From NCBI GenBank assembly GCA_030159075.1, contig BROG01000340.1, forward strand, positions 537,501 through 601,500: 64,000 nucleotides of DNA, given 5' to 3'. The DNA is from Atrina japonica. Its lineage: Eukaryota; Mollusca; Bivalvia; Pterioida; Pinnidae. Shown piece by piece: positions 24,405 through 37,845 of this stretch. Position 1 is the first letter of the stretch. Every line of letters begins with the position of its first letter. The position numbers were made by a program, and so were the translations under genes. Below the pieces are notes generated by a model. It was not told the origin of the DNA. It made no database searches and saw only the letters and a list, made by a program, of their open reading frames with translations.

Positions 24405-24680
24405 AGTTCTGTTTAACAACGGATTAGCTTTTATTGCATAAACATTGTTTTTCTCCAGTTAATCTAGTTTTTCCTGAACAATTCACATAACTTGGAGTTA
24501 AACTAGTATTAAATGAAAGAACATGTTTAACTTCGCAAAAATAACTCATAAATTATATAAACCCTGTTTGTCTAGGGAAATCCCAAAAGTTAATAACAAT
24601 AGTATGTTTCACTGCATCAAAATGACAATAATGAGTATTAATCTTATTTTGACGCAGCCAAACAATTTTTTTCAGTAACT
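24405..24680. repeat. TAAACTAG-family dispersed repeat, copy 2
   Basis: It contains AGTTAATCTAGTTTTTCC (about 24459), GGAGTTAAACTAGTATTAAA (about 24494) and a palindromic centre. The centre joins GTTTCACTGCATCAAAATGA (about 24605) to its inverse TTATTTTGACGCAGCCAAAC (24643-24662). The copy is followed directly by the hammerhead repeat dimer. Confidence 0.65.
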
Positions 24681-24859
24681 ATAGTAACATTTGGTACTAA
24701 TAACACTATTTAAATTCCAAAGTTTCTAAAGCTAAGATAGTCATATTGACAGTGGTTACCTTTAGACGGATTTCGGCTATACTTCTAGATTTAGATTTTA
24801 TTATTTGACCTTGTATGATACTTTTTTCTCTTTAGAAAATGCATATACTTCAAATTGGA

Positions 24860-24903
24860 GCTCAACTGATGGAGTCTAATTGACAGAAACGATCGTCTTG
24901 AGC
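24860..24903 (+). ncRNA. Hammerhead ribozyme, copy 2 (core mutation)
   Basis: Helix I is GCTCAA (24860-24865) with TTGAGC (24898-24903). The core reads CTGATGG instead of CTGATGA, so the invariant A9 (24872) is G. GAAAC is at 24886-24890, the minimal helix III loop is GATC (24891-24894) and the cleavage triplet GTC is at 24895-24897. Changing A9 is known to cripple hammerheads, so this copy is probably inactive although every stem is preserved. Confidence 0.75.
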
Positions 24904-25213
24904 ATTGTAACTTTGGCACTATGTTTATAATATTTATAACCACTAGGTCGTTGACACTACTGGTGGACCGTTTAAGTCCCCGATGTATACATAAACCTAG
25001 TACCTGGTATTTCGATACCAGCTGATAATCTTATACTAAAGTAATATTTGGTACTGATAACACCATTAAAATCCCAAAGTTTCTAAAGCTAAGATAGTCA
25101 TCTGTTTACAGTGCTTACTTTTAGACAGATTTCGGCTATACTTTTAGATTTATTATTTGACTTTGTATGATACCTTTTTCTCTTTAGAAAATACATATAC
25201 ATTTTAAATTGGA

Positions 25214-25248
25214 GCTCAACTGATGAAGTCTAATTGACAGAAACGATC
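25214..25248 (+). ncRNA. Hammerhead ribozyme, copy 3 (3'-truncated)
   Basis: GCTCAA (25214-25219), CTGATGA (25220-25226), helix II and GAAAC (25240-25244) are intact. After the loop GATC (25245-25248) the sequence changes to unrelated AATCAGGGG. The cleavage triplet and the 3' strand of helix I are missing. The break lies three bases short of the predicted self-cleavage site, which is what insertion of a linear ribozyme-cut unit would leave. Confidence 0.75.
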
Positions 25249-26360
25249 AATCAGGGGTCTTTTGGTTGAAATTAAAAAGGGGGTCCGTAAAAGGTGAGGA
25301 ATGTACATTCAAAGTGGTGACGCACCTTTCCATTTAACTGAAAAATTGTTCTATTGGATTTGCAACTAAAATAAACTATTTAGAACAACTTCAACAACTT
25401 TGCGACAATAACGACTAATGAATTCAAAATGAATTGATATAACTGTCATCTAACATTAACAATCATATTAGGATACAATTGTTTAATTGAAAGTCGCGAG
25501 ATTTATTTATTTTGTAAAAATGAATAACTTCATTACATTTGCCTGCATGTCTGATTTCATTAGTTTGAGGTATATATGATTGGTTTGATTCACGAATGGA
25601 TAACACACTTTTTACTCTCAGTGCAATAATAATCATTTGAGAAAAGACCGTACATTCTTGAGAGGGAAATGAAACCCATTGACTGAAGCATATGTCAACC
25701 TCTAGAAAATGTTTCAATTTATCTCGGCGATAACCAAGTTAAATGTGTTTTAGCGTTTAAAATAATAGAAATATATCAGTACGTTTCGTTACTACCACGT
25801 AGACTACTGATACAAATTCATCCTTATTTGGACGATTTTTTTATTATACTACAAAATGTTTTTGATTACTATAATATCAATTATTTTATTATGATATATA
25901 TCTTTTTATTCTATGATTTATTTGGATATGTATCAGCGCACTTCGTTTACATTTGCTATCATAGAAATGTCAATCAGTAACCATAACAATTACTCAATGA
26001 AACAGCTGTTTTGTAGATATGACATTGATACAAAATGTTATTGAGTGGAACATATTTTTCATTAAATAATGGATAATTGTTTGCGAAGTCTGAAATTCAT
26101 TATGTTCTCAATTCAAACATTTTTTGGCATCATGCTACATTTTTCATATTTTCAAGGATAATACAAAATTCTAAAATGCAAAATTCTTAATGATAAGGAT
26201 ACTAGGGATTGCGTTCAACATTAAACGTAAACATTTCTCAATTTCATGGTCTGTTTAATGTCTTAGTACGCAATTTCTATGTTTCACTAAATAAACTGTC
26301 GTGTTACCTGTATGATTGAGACTGTTTAATAGTCTATATCAATTATATCCCTTATTCTTT
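25249..26360. other. Intergenic, nothing recognised
   Basis: The 84-codon minus frame at 25463-25717 has no recognisable domain. Confidence 0.45.
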
Positions 26361-26364
26361 TCAT

Positions 26365-26530
26365 TTGCATTTGTCAATGGACTCACGCTGGATGTCACCG
26401 TTCCACATGGAATGCTAAATCTCCCATGACACCTGATCCCACCTCTGAATGGTCCGTGTTTGTAAATGTAACTTTTATCTTGTACCCCTGCGATTAATGC
26501 ATTGGTAAATGTTTTATATCTGAGTGACAA
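26365..26530 (+). pseudogene. Degenerate PLE 3' module, solo copy
   Basis: It has TGGACTCACGCTGGATGTCA, CATGGAATGCTAAATCTCCC, ATGACACCTGATCCCACCTC and TGGTCCGTGTTTGT in the module order, with internal deletions. No RT sequence is upstream. The antisense open frame at 26339-26593 is a shadow of it. Confidence 0.65.
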
Positions 26531-28010
26531 TAAAGCAAAACAAGAAAAATTGAAGCAAACATTTCTGATTTTCCCGCAAATACATAAATGCATAACTTTG
26601 TCAGCTAAGATTGTCGTGTGAATATGTTAAATAATATCAAAGTACGAAATTATTATTTACATATTAAAAGCGAGAAATATAAGCTTTAATAAATACTATC
26701 CCAGCTGTAAGAGCGTTAAATACTGGCACTGCCAACGAAATTCCTAATTATTCCTGTGTAGAATAAAACATTTAGCATTCTAAGAAACATAATCTGAAAC
26801 TGACCTAAGAGTCTATCATTGACCTGAAGATTTGTTTAACAGTGACCTCAAGTTTACCTTATGCATTGGGTATCATCGTATCTGTAAGAAGTTTGTCTCT
26901 TAATGACATATTTGTATGTCAAGCATGCCATTGTGGTACATATTATTCGAAAGATACAATCACTATTTACGGATGATAAATTGACTTTCATCAAGGTCTT
27001 CAATAAATTAATTGACGATTTAGAAACAAAATTTGAAACATTGATCAAAACCTCAAATTCAGCAAAGGATCATGATATATGTTGGTCAAGGAACGGAAAT
27101 AGTTCCCTGTTGCAATAAATTGTCATCTTCGTTTGAACGAAATGCATTCATACATTCAAGTTGCACTGTATGCCAATTGTGTACCCATTAAATCATTTTC
27201 CATTAAGTAATCTAGTCTATTGCCTATCATTCAAGTAGCTCTTCTCCTACTCAAGGAAAATGATGATGATGAATTGCTCTTTCCTGTATATCTATCCTTC
27301 TATACATAAAGATGTGTGTTAAAACTATATCTGCTTCCAATCCATTATTTATTGCATAATGTTTTACACCGCCAGTTGCCTACTATGATTTTTTTTTACA
27401 AAAAGGTAACGACCTCTTTAAATCTAATTATTCTACCCACACATGTATCATGTATTCAATTGCAATGTCTAGGACAGATAGATTTTCGTTCTTATGTCTT
27501 AATACTTCCCTGAAGTGATAATGGCGTTTCATAGCTGGAAGATAGAGATCAAACACGAAAGGTTCCGGGATCATTTTCAAATTAAGTCAGTTCTAGAGAC
27601 TTCAGATACCGTGAAGTTCAAAGTTGGAGACACATTTTATAACGCCAACTTGTATTAAGCATGTTTCTTTTACACCCTGGTAATAATTCGACCCAAACAA
27701 TAATGGGAGCTCAAGACAAGGGGTCATTGAAGTGATAATGACACCAATACACTTAAAAATGCACTTTCCTTTCTCACTGTTAATGTATATCTCATACTCT
27801 TGATTAAAAGCATATTATATACACAGTCCATATTCGTTATCTCGATGATATAAACTCTAAAATCCTAAATGCGTAATACCCTGCATGCAGCTTATTCGGA
27901 CAATCAAATTTACGAATATACCTCGATCGTATTTCGAATTATCAAATAACATTCGTGTATATTTTACCAGACGGTTTATCGATCTATGAAGTAGACATCA
28001 CTATGGCATA
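26531..28010. other. Intergenic, nothing recognised
   Basis: Complementary overlapping frames at 26854-27118 and a 65-codon frame at 27316-27513 are unsupported. No RNA gene is seen. Confidence 0.45.
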
Positions 28011-28039
28011 CCACAATCACAAAAGAAAAGATATAATTT

Positions 28040-28252
28040 GATAGAGAAAAAAAAACAAATGATAATAAATGTAATTTTGGCGCATCTGAGCATTTTTTGT
28101 AGCTAATACAAATTGCGACGCCAAAATTAAATTGCATTTATATTTCTCCAAACTCACATTAACCAAAGAAAAACTAGATTCAATGCAGAATAGCTAGGTT
28201 AAATGGAGAACATACTAGGCTTAAAGGAGAAGATCGAGGTTTAACTCATCAA
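28040..28252. repeat. TAAACTAG-family dispersed repeat, copy 3 (short)
   Basis: The centre has an inverted pair, GTAATTTTGGCGCATC (about 28070) and GCGACGCCAAAATTAAATT (about 28116). It is followed by AAGAAAAACTAGATTCAATG (about 28166) and AGCTAGGTTAAATGG. Confidence 0.6.
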
Positions 28253-29000
28253 TGTCATTTGTATGTGCAATACATACATACATTTCAAATAGGGTAAAGA
28301 CTAACGCCGGTTTGAGTTTGACAAAAATACGATTTACAGTAATAGAATATAGCAGTCTATTTATGAATTTACTCTGCGTTTTATATTTTATGCATCGTCA
28401 TCTTGGTCTGTTTTCAGGATTTGATAAATTGGTTGCTATCGATGAATGTATGATTGATTCGAAAGTTTCATACCCAGAAACAGGCAGAACTGTTAAATAT
28501 CTGACAGGGGCATACATATAATCGTAATTTTTAGCCTTCTGTCATTTTCGTGATAGCATGATAATTGTGGTTTCGCTTATATCTTACTCAAAATTTTTGA
28601 AATCATTTTTAATATCACAGGACGGCAAAATATTTAAATGGAGAAGGCAAAACCCGTCGGCTGATATAATTTACTGTGGGTAGGCATTTCCTTCCTGTTG
28701 CTGTCATAAAACTACGGGGATAATTAATCACGATTTATATACAAATCAATTGTTTATCAAACGACATGTGTTAAATTCAAAAGCACGTCAATCAAGAACA
28801 TTTCGTTCTGCCAGTTTTCGAATGAAAGTTGACCAAACCTTGCTTTAACATGTAGGTAGGTTCCTTATGGGAAGGAACACTGTCGAATAATAAAATTAAT
28901 TGTAGTTATAGCACAAATGATAAACAGAATGAACCCGTAAATAATATTTAAATCTTTTATGTTACAATTACTTGAAAATGTGTTGTAGCAGAGGTACAAC
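28253..29000. other. Unrecognised open frame and flank
   Basis: A plus frame at 28252-28521 (89 codons) contains DKLVAIDECMIDSK after a TTTTCAG acceptor-like site. The D-E-x-M spacing faintly resembles DDE transposases of the piggyBac type. The rest does not align in my reading, so I leave it unassigned. Confidence 0.25.
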
Positions 29001-29002
29001 TA

Positions 29003-29082
29003 GTGGTCGTTCTGTTGGTGATGGTAGATGGTAATAGTGCTGGTGGTAATAGTGAGGGTGGTTGTAGAAGTGGTAGTAACAG
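29003..29082. repeat. Degenerate (GGT)/(AGT) trinucleotide stretch
   Basis: It is an imperfect GGT/AGT/GAT-type purine-T repeat of about 80 bp. Confidence 0.7.
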
Positions 29083-29602
29083 CTTCGCACAAACATACTC
29101 TTTTGGAATTCAATCTAGAGCAATATCTGTGATAATCATTTAGTTTTTCAATCTGTTTTCTTATTTTAGCAAAACAAAGTATTTTGAAAATTCTTTCCTT
29201 TGAATTTTCTCTGAATAATATGATTTTACGTAATTAATATAGCATCATCAATCCATTTAACACTGAAATATTTCTTTGATTGTGTAACGCAGTCAAGATG
29301 TCCACGGGGTGCCGTGTTAGTACTGCTACTAGTTGATTGGCTCTGTTCAAGTTAATTCAGCCAGAATGTTCAAAGTAGATTTAATGGAGCGTTGATGGAT
29401 GCCTCAATTTCAAATTATGACACTAACGATCAATTACAAGCCAGGTATTTCAGTAAATACTGCATCTATAAAGTGTCTGATAAACAATTCTTCTGTGTTA
29501 CTGACGGATGAAATGTGGTGTCATTTACATTTATTCTAACCTCGACATTGCAATTGCAGCCATTTTCAATCTGATTTTGGAAACAAAGAATCAAAGTGTT
29601 AC
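29083..29602. other. Intergenic, nothing recognised
   Basis: Unique AT-rich sequence leading into the tandem duplication. Confidence 0.45.
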
Positions 29603-30090
29603 TAACAGTTTGATTCCTGCCTGTAACAAATAAACAAAAATAACATTAAAATTAGAATTACCTAAATTTATTTCCTCATTAGGAATTTGAATTCTTGTTT
29701 TTACGCAGATCAAATATTGATTATGATGATAATTATAATAATGATAATAAATACGGTCATAACGAACTGTGCACCTGATTCCATTGTCTGTTTTGGATGT
29801 TAGAAATCATTATTTTCTATTTTACGTACTAAGTTTTTGTATGTAAAATTTGAGCGTATTAGACCCAGCAGGTGTTTATCTTATATTTTGCACTTTTGCG
29901 AATCCAATTGCATGCAAAATATTTTATTTCAGTGTTGTATTCCTGGATATTGAAATGACTTTACACAATAAAGAAGATGTCATGCGTTTTGTCATATTTT
30001 TTTTTTATATTTTTAATTCCATATCAAAATAATAAATATACCAAAGTATTAATTCTTAAAATTTTATACGCGACAATAGCCCAATCTGGA

Positions 30091-30092
30091 TG

Positions 30093-30124
<32 letters not shown>

Positions 30125-30172
30125 GGTGTTGGTGTTGTTGTTGGTGTTGTTGTTGTTGTTGTTGTTGTTGTT
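30091..30172. repeat. (TTG)n/(GTG)n microsatellite
   Basis: TTG units are interrupted by GTG units. The counterpart in unit B is at 32462-32508. The Cys/Trp and Leu/Val open frames across it are artefacts. Confidence 0.9.
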
Positions 30173-30538
30173 TAACGTCTTCAAATCTGGTGACGACCCA
30201 ATTAAAACTAGGTTGGTTGCTAAGTTATATCATCCCCTATCCAGATCCATATATTATATAAAGAATTTGATCGACACACCTATTCTGGAAAAGAATGAAT
30301 TCCGGCATGATCAAGTAGCATTTATAACTGGTTGGTAAAGAGTTCAACAACATCACATGATAAGTAATTCGGTATTCACAAAACACAAGTTAAATATAGA
30401 ATTGAAAAATAGTCGCTATATCCACCCTTAATTTGCTCAATATCAGTTTAGATGTAGTATTTTGCATTCTATCGTGATATAAGTGATGCAATGATTGTAC
30501 GGGGAATGGACTCAAGAACATCCGGTTATCGGCTGTCG

Positions 30539-30654
<116 letters not shown>

Positions 30655-31520
30655 ATTGATTGCTGCAAGGCTGACCCAAAAACTCAAAATACCCCAGTCC
30701 AGAGGCACCAATGAAAATAATACTAATTTCATGTCATTACGTTTATTTTGAATGAATTTTAACATTATTTATTAAAGACGAAAAGCTCGGAGTTCTTGAC
30801 ACTTGAGTTAGAATTGCTGAACTTTAATCCTTTACACCTTTACATACATACATACTTTACACCGATCAGTATGGGGAGTTCCATACTAGTTTATGTCACT
30901 GCGGGATCAATAATAGCGTTGAAGTTGTGATAAATGAGGTGCATGAATAATGTCCACATCCAGCTTCATTCATTTTGATGCATTTAATTACTGATATCAA
31001 ATAACCTTTACTAAGCCAACTCGAGATTCATCCGTGCATGAAAATTACGCAATAAAAAGCCATAAGGATGTATAAGAGGGTTAGGCAGACGATTGTTACG
31101 ACTGAATAAACAGTAACTACACAGATAATTAACCGGGATGAAATATAATTGCATTCCCAGATAAGTCATAGACAGTATTTACCTCTGCGCTATTTAGGCA
31201 TCAGCCCACGGAATGAAATTAACCCGCGATCACGGTATAAATGTAGTGTTAAAATGCGATAAGATATTTTAGGTTTACAGAATTAGAAATGTTTAATATA
31301 AAACTTGTTTCACATAACATAAATATATGTTTCCATGCCAACATTTTATATGAATGTGATGAACTGTACTGCAATCCGTCTTTGGTGCGTCATCAATGCA
31401 TAGGGGTGATTGAAATTGTTATATTATAGAAAGAAAGAAATATAAAATGGCATTAACCTTTTTTAACAAATGTGACTCGTTTATTTATTTTTCGATTCGT
31501 TTACACCGTAAAACATTGAT

Positions 31521-31956
<436 letters not shown>

Positions 31957-32902
31957 AACAGTTTGACTCCTGCCGGTAACAAATAAAGAGAAATAACATT
32001 AAAATTAGAGTTACCTCAATTTAATTCCCCTATAGGAAATTGAAATCTTGTTTCAGATCAAATATAAAAGATGATATGTTGCGAAAAGAAATAGTAAACA
32101 CTGTCGTAACATACTGTGCACCTGATTCCATTGTCTATTTTGGGTGTTAGAAATCATTATTTTCTATTTTTCGTACTAAGTTTTGTATGTCAAAACTGAT
32201 TGTATTAGACGCAACAGGTGTTTATCTAATAATTTGCACTTTTGAAAAGTCAATTGCATACAAAATATTCTATTTTAGTGGTGTATTCCTGGACACTGAA
32301 ACGACTTTGTATATATGAAACAGTCGATGACTCCGTACAAATATAGACACGTTGTCATGTGTTTGGTCATATTTTTATTTTATTGTTATTTTTTTATTTT
32401 TGCTTTTAAAATAACAGATATACCAAAGTATTAATTCTTATACGAGACAATAGCCAAATCTGGTTGTTGTTGTTATTGTTGTTGTTGTTGTTGTTATATT
32501 GTTGTTTCATGCCCCCCAAATCTGGTGACGACCCCATTAAAACTAGGTTGGTTGCTAAGTTATATCATTCTCTATTTAGATCCATATATCATATAACGAA
32601 TTTGATCAAAAACCTATTCTAGAAAGGAATCAGGTCTGGCATCCTTAAATAACATTTATAACTGGTTGGTAAACGGTTGAATCAAATCACTTGATAAGTA
32701 CTTCAGTATTGACAAAACACTAGCTAAATATGGTATTTAACAATGGTCTTATATTAACCTTAAGTTTCCTCAATATCAGTTTAGATGAAGTCTTTTGTAA
32801 TCTTTCGTGATACGTGATGCAATGATTGTACGGGGAATGGACTCAAGAACATCCGGTCATCGGTGATAATTGTGCAAGACTACTTAAATGGGGAAGCTGT
32901 CA

Positions 32903-32905
<3 letters not shown>

Positions 32906-32985
<80 letters not shown>

Positions 32986-32990
32986 CTCTC
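32906..32990. repeat. (TC)n tract in unit B
   Basis: About 72 bp of TC followed by a T9 run and CTCTC. Confidence 0.95.
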
Positions 32991-33500
32991 TGTTTTTATA
33001 TAACTGATTTCTGCAAGGCTGACTCATAAACACCATTTACCCCAGTCCACAAGCACCGATGAAATGAACACTAAATTTGTGGTGTTATTAATTTGATTTT
33101 TGTGTGAATTTTAACATTATTTATCAAATACAAAAAGCTAGGATTTCTTGAAATAAGTTAAAATTGCCGACCTTTAATTATAACCCAGTGTTTGCACCGA
33201 TTCGTACAGGGATTTCTAAGTTCCATGCTAGTTTATGTCACTGCGGGATCAATAATAGCATTGAAGTCCAATGATAAATGAGGTACATGTAGCAAAATAT
33301 GAATAATGTCCACATTCAGCTTCATTCATGTTGTTGCATGTAATTACGGAGATCAAGTAACCTTAATTAAGCCAACTCGAGATTCATGCGTGAATGAAAT
33401 TTACGCAATAAAAAGCCATTATGAAGTATAGGAGGGTTAGGCAGATAGATGTGTACGAAGAATTTCCACGATTGTTACGACTGAATAAACAGTAACAACA

Positions 33501-33747
33501 CGAACAATTAACTAGCCGACCTGGCGCGCTCGGCTCTTGACCGTAAGGTCGTGAGTTCGAGTCCAGCGGGCTGTAGGTTAGTTTCCTGTCCTTCAGATGA
33601 GACAGTAAAAACCGAGGTCACTGCTCAATGGCCGTAAGTGACGAGCATAGGCCAAAATTTGAAGCCCTTCACCGTCATATGGTGATGGGTGAAAGATTCT
33701 TGAGTGGAACGTTAAACAACAATAAAACAAACAAACGAATAATTAAC
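33501..33747 (+). mobile_element. tRNA-derived SINE with target-site duplication
   Basis: The tRNA-like head has a box A-like TGGCGCGCTCGG (33522-33533) and box B AGTTCGAGTCC (33554-33564). The central part CCTTCAGATGAGACAGTAAA, AACCGAGGTC (33590-33619) resembles the Deu-type core of ancient animal SINEs. The tail is TGAAAGATTCTTGAGTGGAA then CGTTAAAC and (AAAC)n. The flanking duplication is CGAACAATTAAC (33501-33512) and CGAATAATTAAC (33736-33747), 12 bp with one mismatch. Unit A has the uninterrupted site, ACACAGATAATTAACCGGG near 31119. Transcription would be by RNA polymerase III and mobilisation by a LINE. Confidence 0.85.
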
Positions 33748-34206
33748 CGGAATAAAATATAATTGCATAGTTGCATTCTCGGATAAGTTATAGTCAGAAT
33801 TTACCTCCGCGCTCTTCAAGCACCAGCCCACGAAATAAAGTTAACCTGTCATCTCTATTTAAATGTAGTGTTAAAATGCGATAAAATATTCCAGGTATAT
33901 AGAATTAGAAATGTACAATATAAAACTTGTATCTTATAAAATGAATACATGTTTCCATGCCAACATTTCATATGAATGTGGGGAAACATACTGCAATCCG
34001 TCCTTGCTGCGTCATGAATGCCTAGGGATGAAATTGTTAGATATTATAGAAAGCAAGAAATAAAAATGACATTAACCTTATTTAAGAAAGATTGCTTTTT
34101 CTGGCTTTGTTCACAACCAGGATAAAAAGAATATCGAGATGTTTTTTGTAAAAAGCAATTAACATTGCTGGATCAAAAGGTAAATGTTAAAATGTGATAA
34201 ATGTTC

Positions 34207-34286
<80 letters not shown>
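34207..34286. repeat. (TC)n tract
   Basis: 80 bp of TC just 3' of the strongly similar part of unit B. Confidence 0.95.
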
Positions 34287-34290
<4 letters not shown>

Positions 34291-34340
34291 GTTAGATTAT
34301 CTGACAAATTCGTTTACAACGTAGGAAGAAAGTGCTTGTT

Positions 34341-34658
34341 TAAAGACAAAAAATACAAATTGGTATAGATTCGATTATTTTCTATATCGTGTCCCATTGG
34401 GATCAAGAAGGTGTGAATTAATGATAGTCTGTGATGTAGCGTCACATGAGTTATAAACAAAAGACGACACGTTCAGAAATCAATATCACAACAATTTATA
34501 GAATCAAAGAATCCATTGTCATTGTTTTCACGTGTTGTCGCATGAACATGAAACGCTTTATCGAGTGGTAATAACGGCTGCAATAAGTTCGCCGGCTCGT
34601 CCAGTGTCAGATACATGGGGACGTTGGCTATCTGGGAAGTTAATATTTGAATGAATCT

Positions 34659-34755
<97 letters not shown>

Positions 34756-35095
34756 CGTAAAGTACAGATAAGTGTTACTCAGTACAGATACCTTCTGTGA
34801 CTTCACCTGAGTAATAAACCAAGAAACATTGATTTAATCAATAGACACCAAATAAAATGCCGATAATTGGCAAAATGATATCTGCAACAACGGATTCCAG
34901 TTGATGACAAGTCCATAGTCAATACAACAACATTTCGACAATAACAATTGTGACATCGATCAAAATGTAAAATTACCAACATTAATGTTTTAATGATAAA
35001 GGAATAAAATCAGTGTATCCAAAATTACACAAACATACGAGAATATGAACAAACCGACCTTTTGCTAGCTAACTGGCGAAATTAATCACTATAAC
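34341..35095. other. Intergenic containing a (GA)n tract
   Basis: Unique sequence around the GA tract at 34663-34753. No gene is seen. Confidence 0.5.
34663..34753. repeat. (GA)n tract
   Basis: 91 bp of AG, opposite in strand sense to the four TC tracts upstream. Confidence 0.95.
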
Positions 35096-35097
35096 GG

Positions 35098-35160
35098 CTT
35101 AAGGGTAATCGGGAATCGAACCCGCGTTTCTTACATGTGAATCCAAACTGTTGCACAAGA
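35098..35160 (-). other. tRNA-like remnant, possibly a SINE head
   Basis: On the minus strand, CGCGGGTTCGATTCCCG forms a perfect T-arm stem with a box B, preceded by TGCAACAGTTTGGATTC, a weak box A. The anticodon arm is too short and the acceptor ends do not pair, so this is not a functional tRNA. It may be a decayed SINE head. Confidence 0.4.
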
Positions 35161-35192
35161 ACAGCGACACATCAATAACCATTAACATCATT

Positions 35193-35888
<696 letters not shown>

Positions 35889-37235
35889 TACTTGTATTCT
35901 TATCCGTAACTCAACTACCCGTTTTATCAAATTAGTTCAGTCATTTGTACACCAAGTGTAAGCAAAGTTATCGGTGGACTACGTGCATTTGTTTTCACAT
36001 TTGGACTGTGAAGTGTTTGCACTACATCATTCTGCATATCAATCCTTTGCACTTCTGTTACATACTATGATAGGATTCGCTCTATAAACTGTTGTACTAA
36101 GTAGAAGCCATTAGCTTTTTTTGTCAGAATAAATGTAAGACAACAAGAGTTCCTGTAATTAGACTAACACACTTGGAAAATTTATAGTTCCCCTTCAAAG
36201 AACATAACTATCAACCTTGGCGTAGGAGGTCTGTATTTATGATATATTTCTATCATAGTTGGAAAGAACGAATTATTGTCTATGATACTAGGTACAAGAG
36301 TTGAAATTAAGTTTTTTACGGACTTTCTCGGAAAACGTAGAAGTACTTTGCTCTTTAATTATAAGATGCATGAAATTTATGAAAATGTTACGTTCCATGA
36401 AGAAAACGTTTGACTGCATTTTATATGTACTAATGAATATGTGTAAATAAATTTAAATTAGGGACATAATATGTTGAATATATTGGTTGTTATTCTATTC
36501 ACGAATGTTGAATAGTATTTTAGACAACAATTGTTCCTAAAATTTTCTGGTACAAACAGTTTGTTATTATAATAATCCGAGTAACAGATACATCATAATT
36601 TAGTCTAAGTGCATCAGACTGCAATAAGTAGTGATTGCAATGTTAAAGTTATGAAATTTGCATCATGATAATAGTAGATGTACGGACATCACTGACTAAT
36701 TCTTTTGAGACAACGATTCAAATGTATGATGGATGACTTCAGTGTTGTTTCAATCCAACACTTGTTGCATAACATGATGATTATTCTAATAGTGATAAGA
36801 TAATGGAAAACAATCCTAAGCAATCATTGCCATTTAAGTTAGGAAACCCATTTTAAACTAGAACATGCTCTTTTAAGCTATTCAAGACTCTGGAAGCACT
36901 ATAAAAATAAGTAAATAAAAATCTCGAATCGCACTAACATTTCTCTCTTGCTTTTGTTTGATGTTTTTCATCCAGACAGAAATGTTCACTTATAATGATA
37001 TGCCACCAGCGTAACGGGAGGTGATGCAAATTATGACTCGTGCAATGAACTGATGCCATTGAATAAAAGGTTATATTACGTACCACGCCTTCCGTGACAC
37101 GAGGCCTCAATTTTAAGTTGAACCTGTTTTTTGCACTTTGATGTACCAGTAGCATTCACTATAGCGATTCAATTATGCTTTCCTTGTGCACCCCTGAAGA
37201 CCCACCCTCATATTGCCAGGTTTCACAAACTGAAA
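35889..37235. other. Intergenic, nothing recognised
   Basis: AT-rich unique sequence. The 73-codon minus frame at 36934-37155 is unsupported. Confidence 0.45.
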
Positions 37236-37310
37236 TATTGGTGGCACCTGGCAAGTGATTTACTCATCCATGGCACAAGATCCCAACTTCTCAATGATCA
37301 GTATCCTTTT
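37236..37310 (+). pseudogene. Possible highly decayed PLE 3' module
   Basis: TACTCATCCATGGCACAAGATCCCAACTTCTCAATGATC-like spacing (37260-37298) parallels the ATGGCACCTGATCCCACCTC block of the module. The rest is unrecognisable. The 106-codon frame at 37131-37451 runs through it without other support. Confidence 0.35.
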
Positions 37311-37702
37311 GACGTAGCTTCCATGGTATTTTCTTTGTGTTTGTTGTTTTTAGCGTCAGTATTTGTATATTTTTTTAACTTTATATCTGTTTCATTCGTG
37401 TCTGAAAAAGTCAATATTAGTTTCTTATCAACGTACTATAACGGTGATTAATCTAAATTAATCAATCACTTTACTGTGCGTATTGTACAGTTAATAATGT
37501 GTTAAATCAACATTTTTACAATAAACAAAGTTCGTGCAATCTTACGGCCATCAACATTATTTCCGAAACGGTATCACATTGGCTTTTAACATTGTTCACT
37601 GGAAGAGCATGTCTAAGTGTTTAACAATGATAAAGTAAGAATAATGTTCAAATGTCGGTAAGGTGTAAGTCTGATCAACATAGTCTAGGATTTAATTTGA
37701 TT

Positions 37703-37705
<3 letters not shown>

Positions 37706-37795
<90 letters not shown>

Positions 37796-37836
37796 GCCAT
37801 ACTCAACAATCTTTCAGTCATATGATGGCGTCCAGT
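37706..37836 (-). mobile_element. SINE 3' end with an 88-nt homopolymer tail
   Basis: On the minus strand the SINE tail (37836-37794) reads GACGCCATCATATGACTG then AAAGATTGTTGAGTATGGCG. It runs straight into 88 consecutive A (T on +, 37706-37793). The tail sequence matches those at 17.3 and 33.7 kb. The body is missing. Confidence 0.65.
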
Positions 37837-37845
37837 TTATAGTCT

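Larger units (their letters stand above)
24683..25248 (+). mobile_element. Retrozyme-like hammerhead repeat, dimer (copies 2 and 3)
   Basis: Two tandem units lie here, with ribozyme cores 354 nt apart (CTGATG at 24866 and 25220). Each unit shares, in order, TTTGGTACTAATAACAC (or TGATAACACC), CCAAAGTTTCTAAAGCTAAG, a TTTCGGCTATACTT block, TTTTCTCTTTAGAAAAT and the ribozyme. The complete unit between the two cores also has AACCACTAGGTCGTTGACAC (24938-24957), CTACTGGTGGACCGTTTAAG and GGTATTTCGATACCAGC. I recall very similar CCACT-GGTCG and CTGGTGGACG blocks in hammerhead-bearing repeats of Mytilus. The second unit stops at the ribozyme. No open frame is present, so propagation would need another element's enzymes. 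Confidence 0.8.

Noticed and set aside
28252..28521. Possible DDE (piggyBac-like) transposase exon
   Set aside because: Only a D-E-x-M spacing is suggestive. Neighbouring motifs are missing and the frame is short.
35098..35160. Functional tRNA gene
   Set aside because: The T-arm is good but the anticodon arm is too short and the acceptor strands do not pair.
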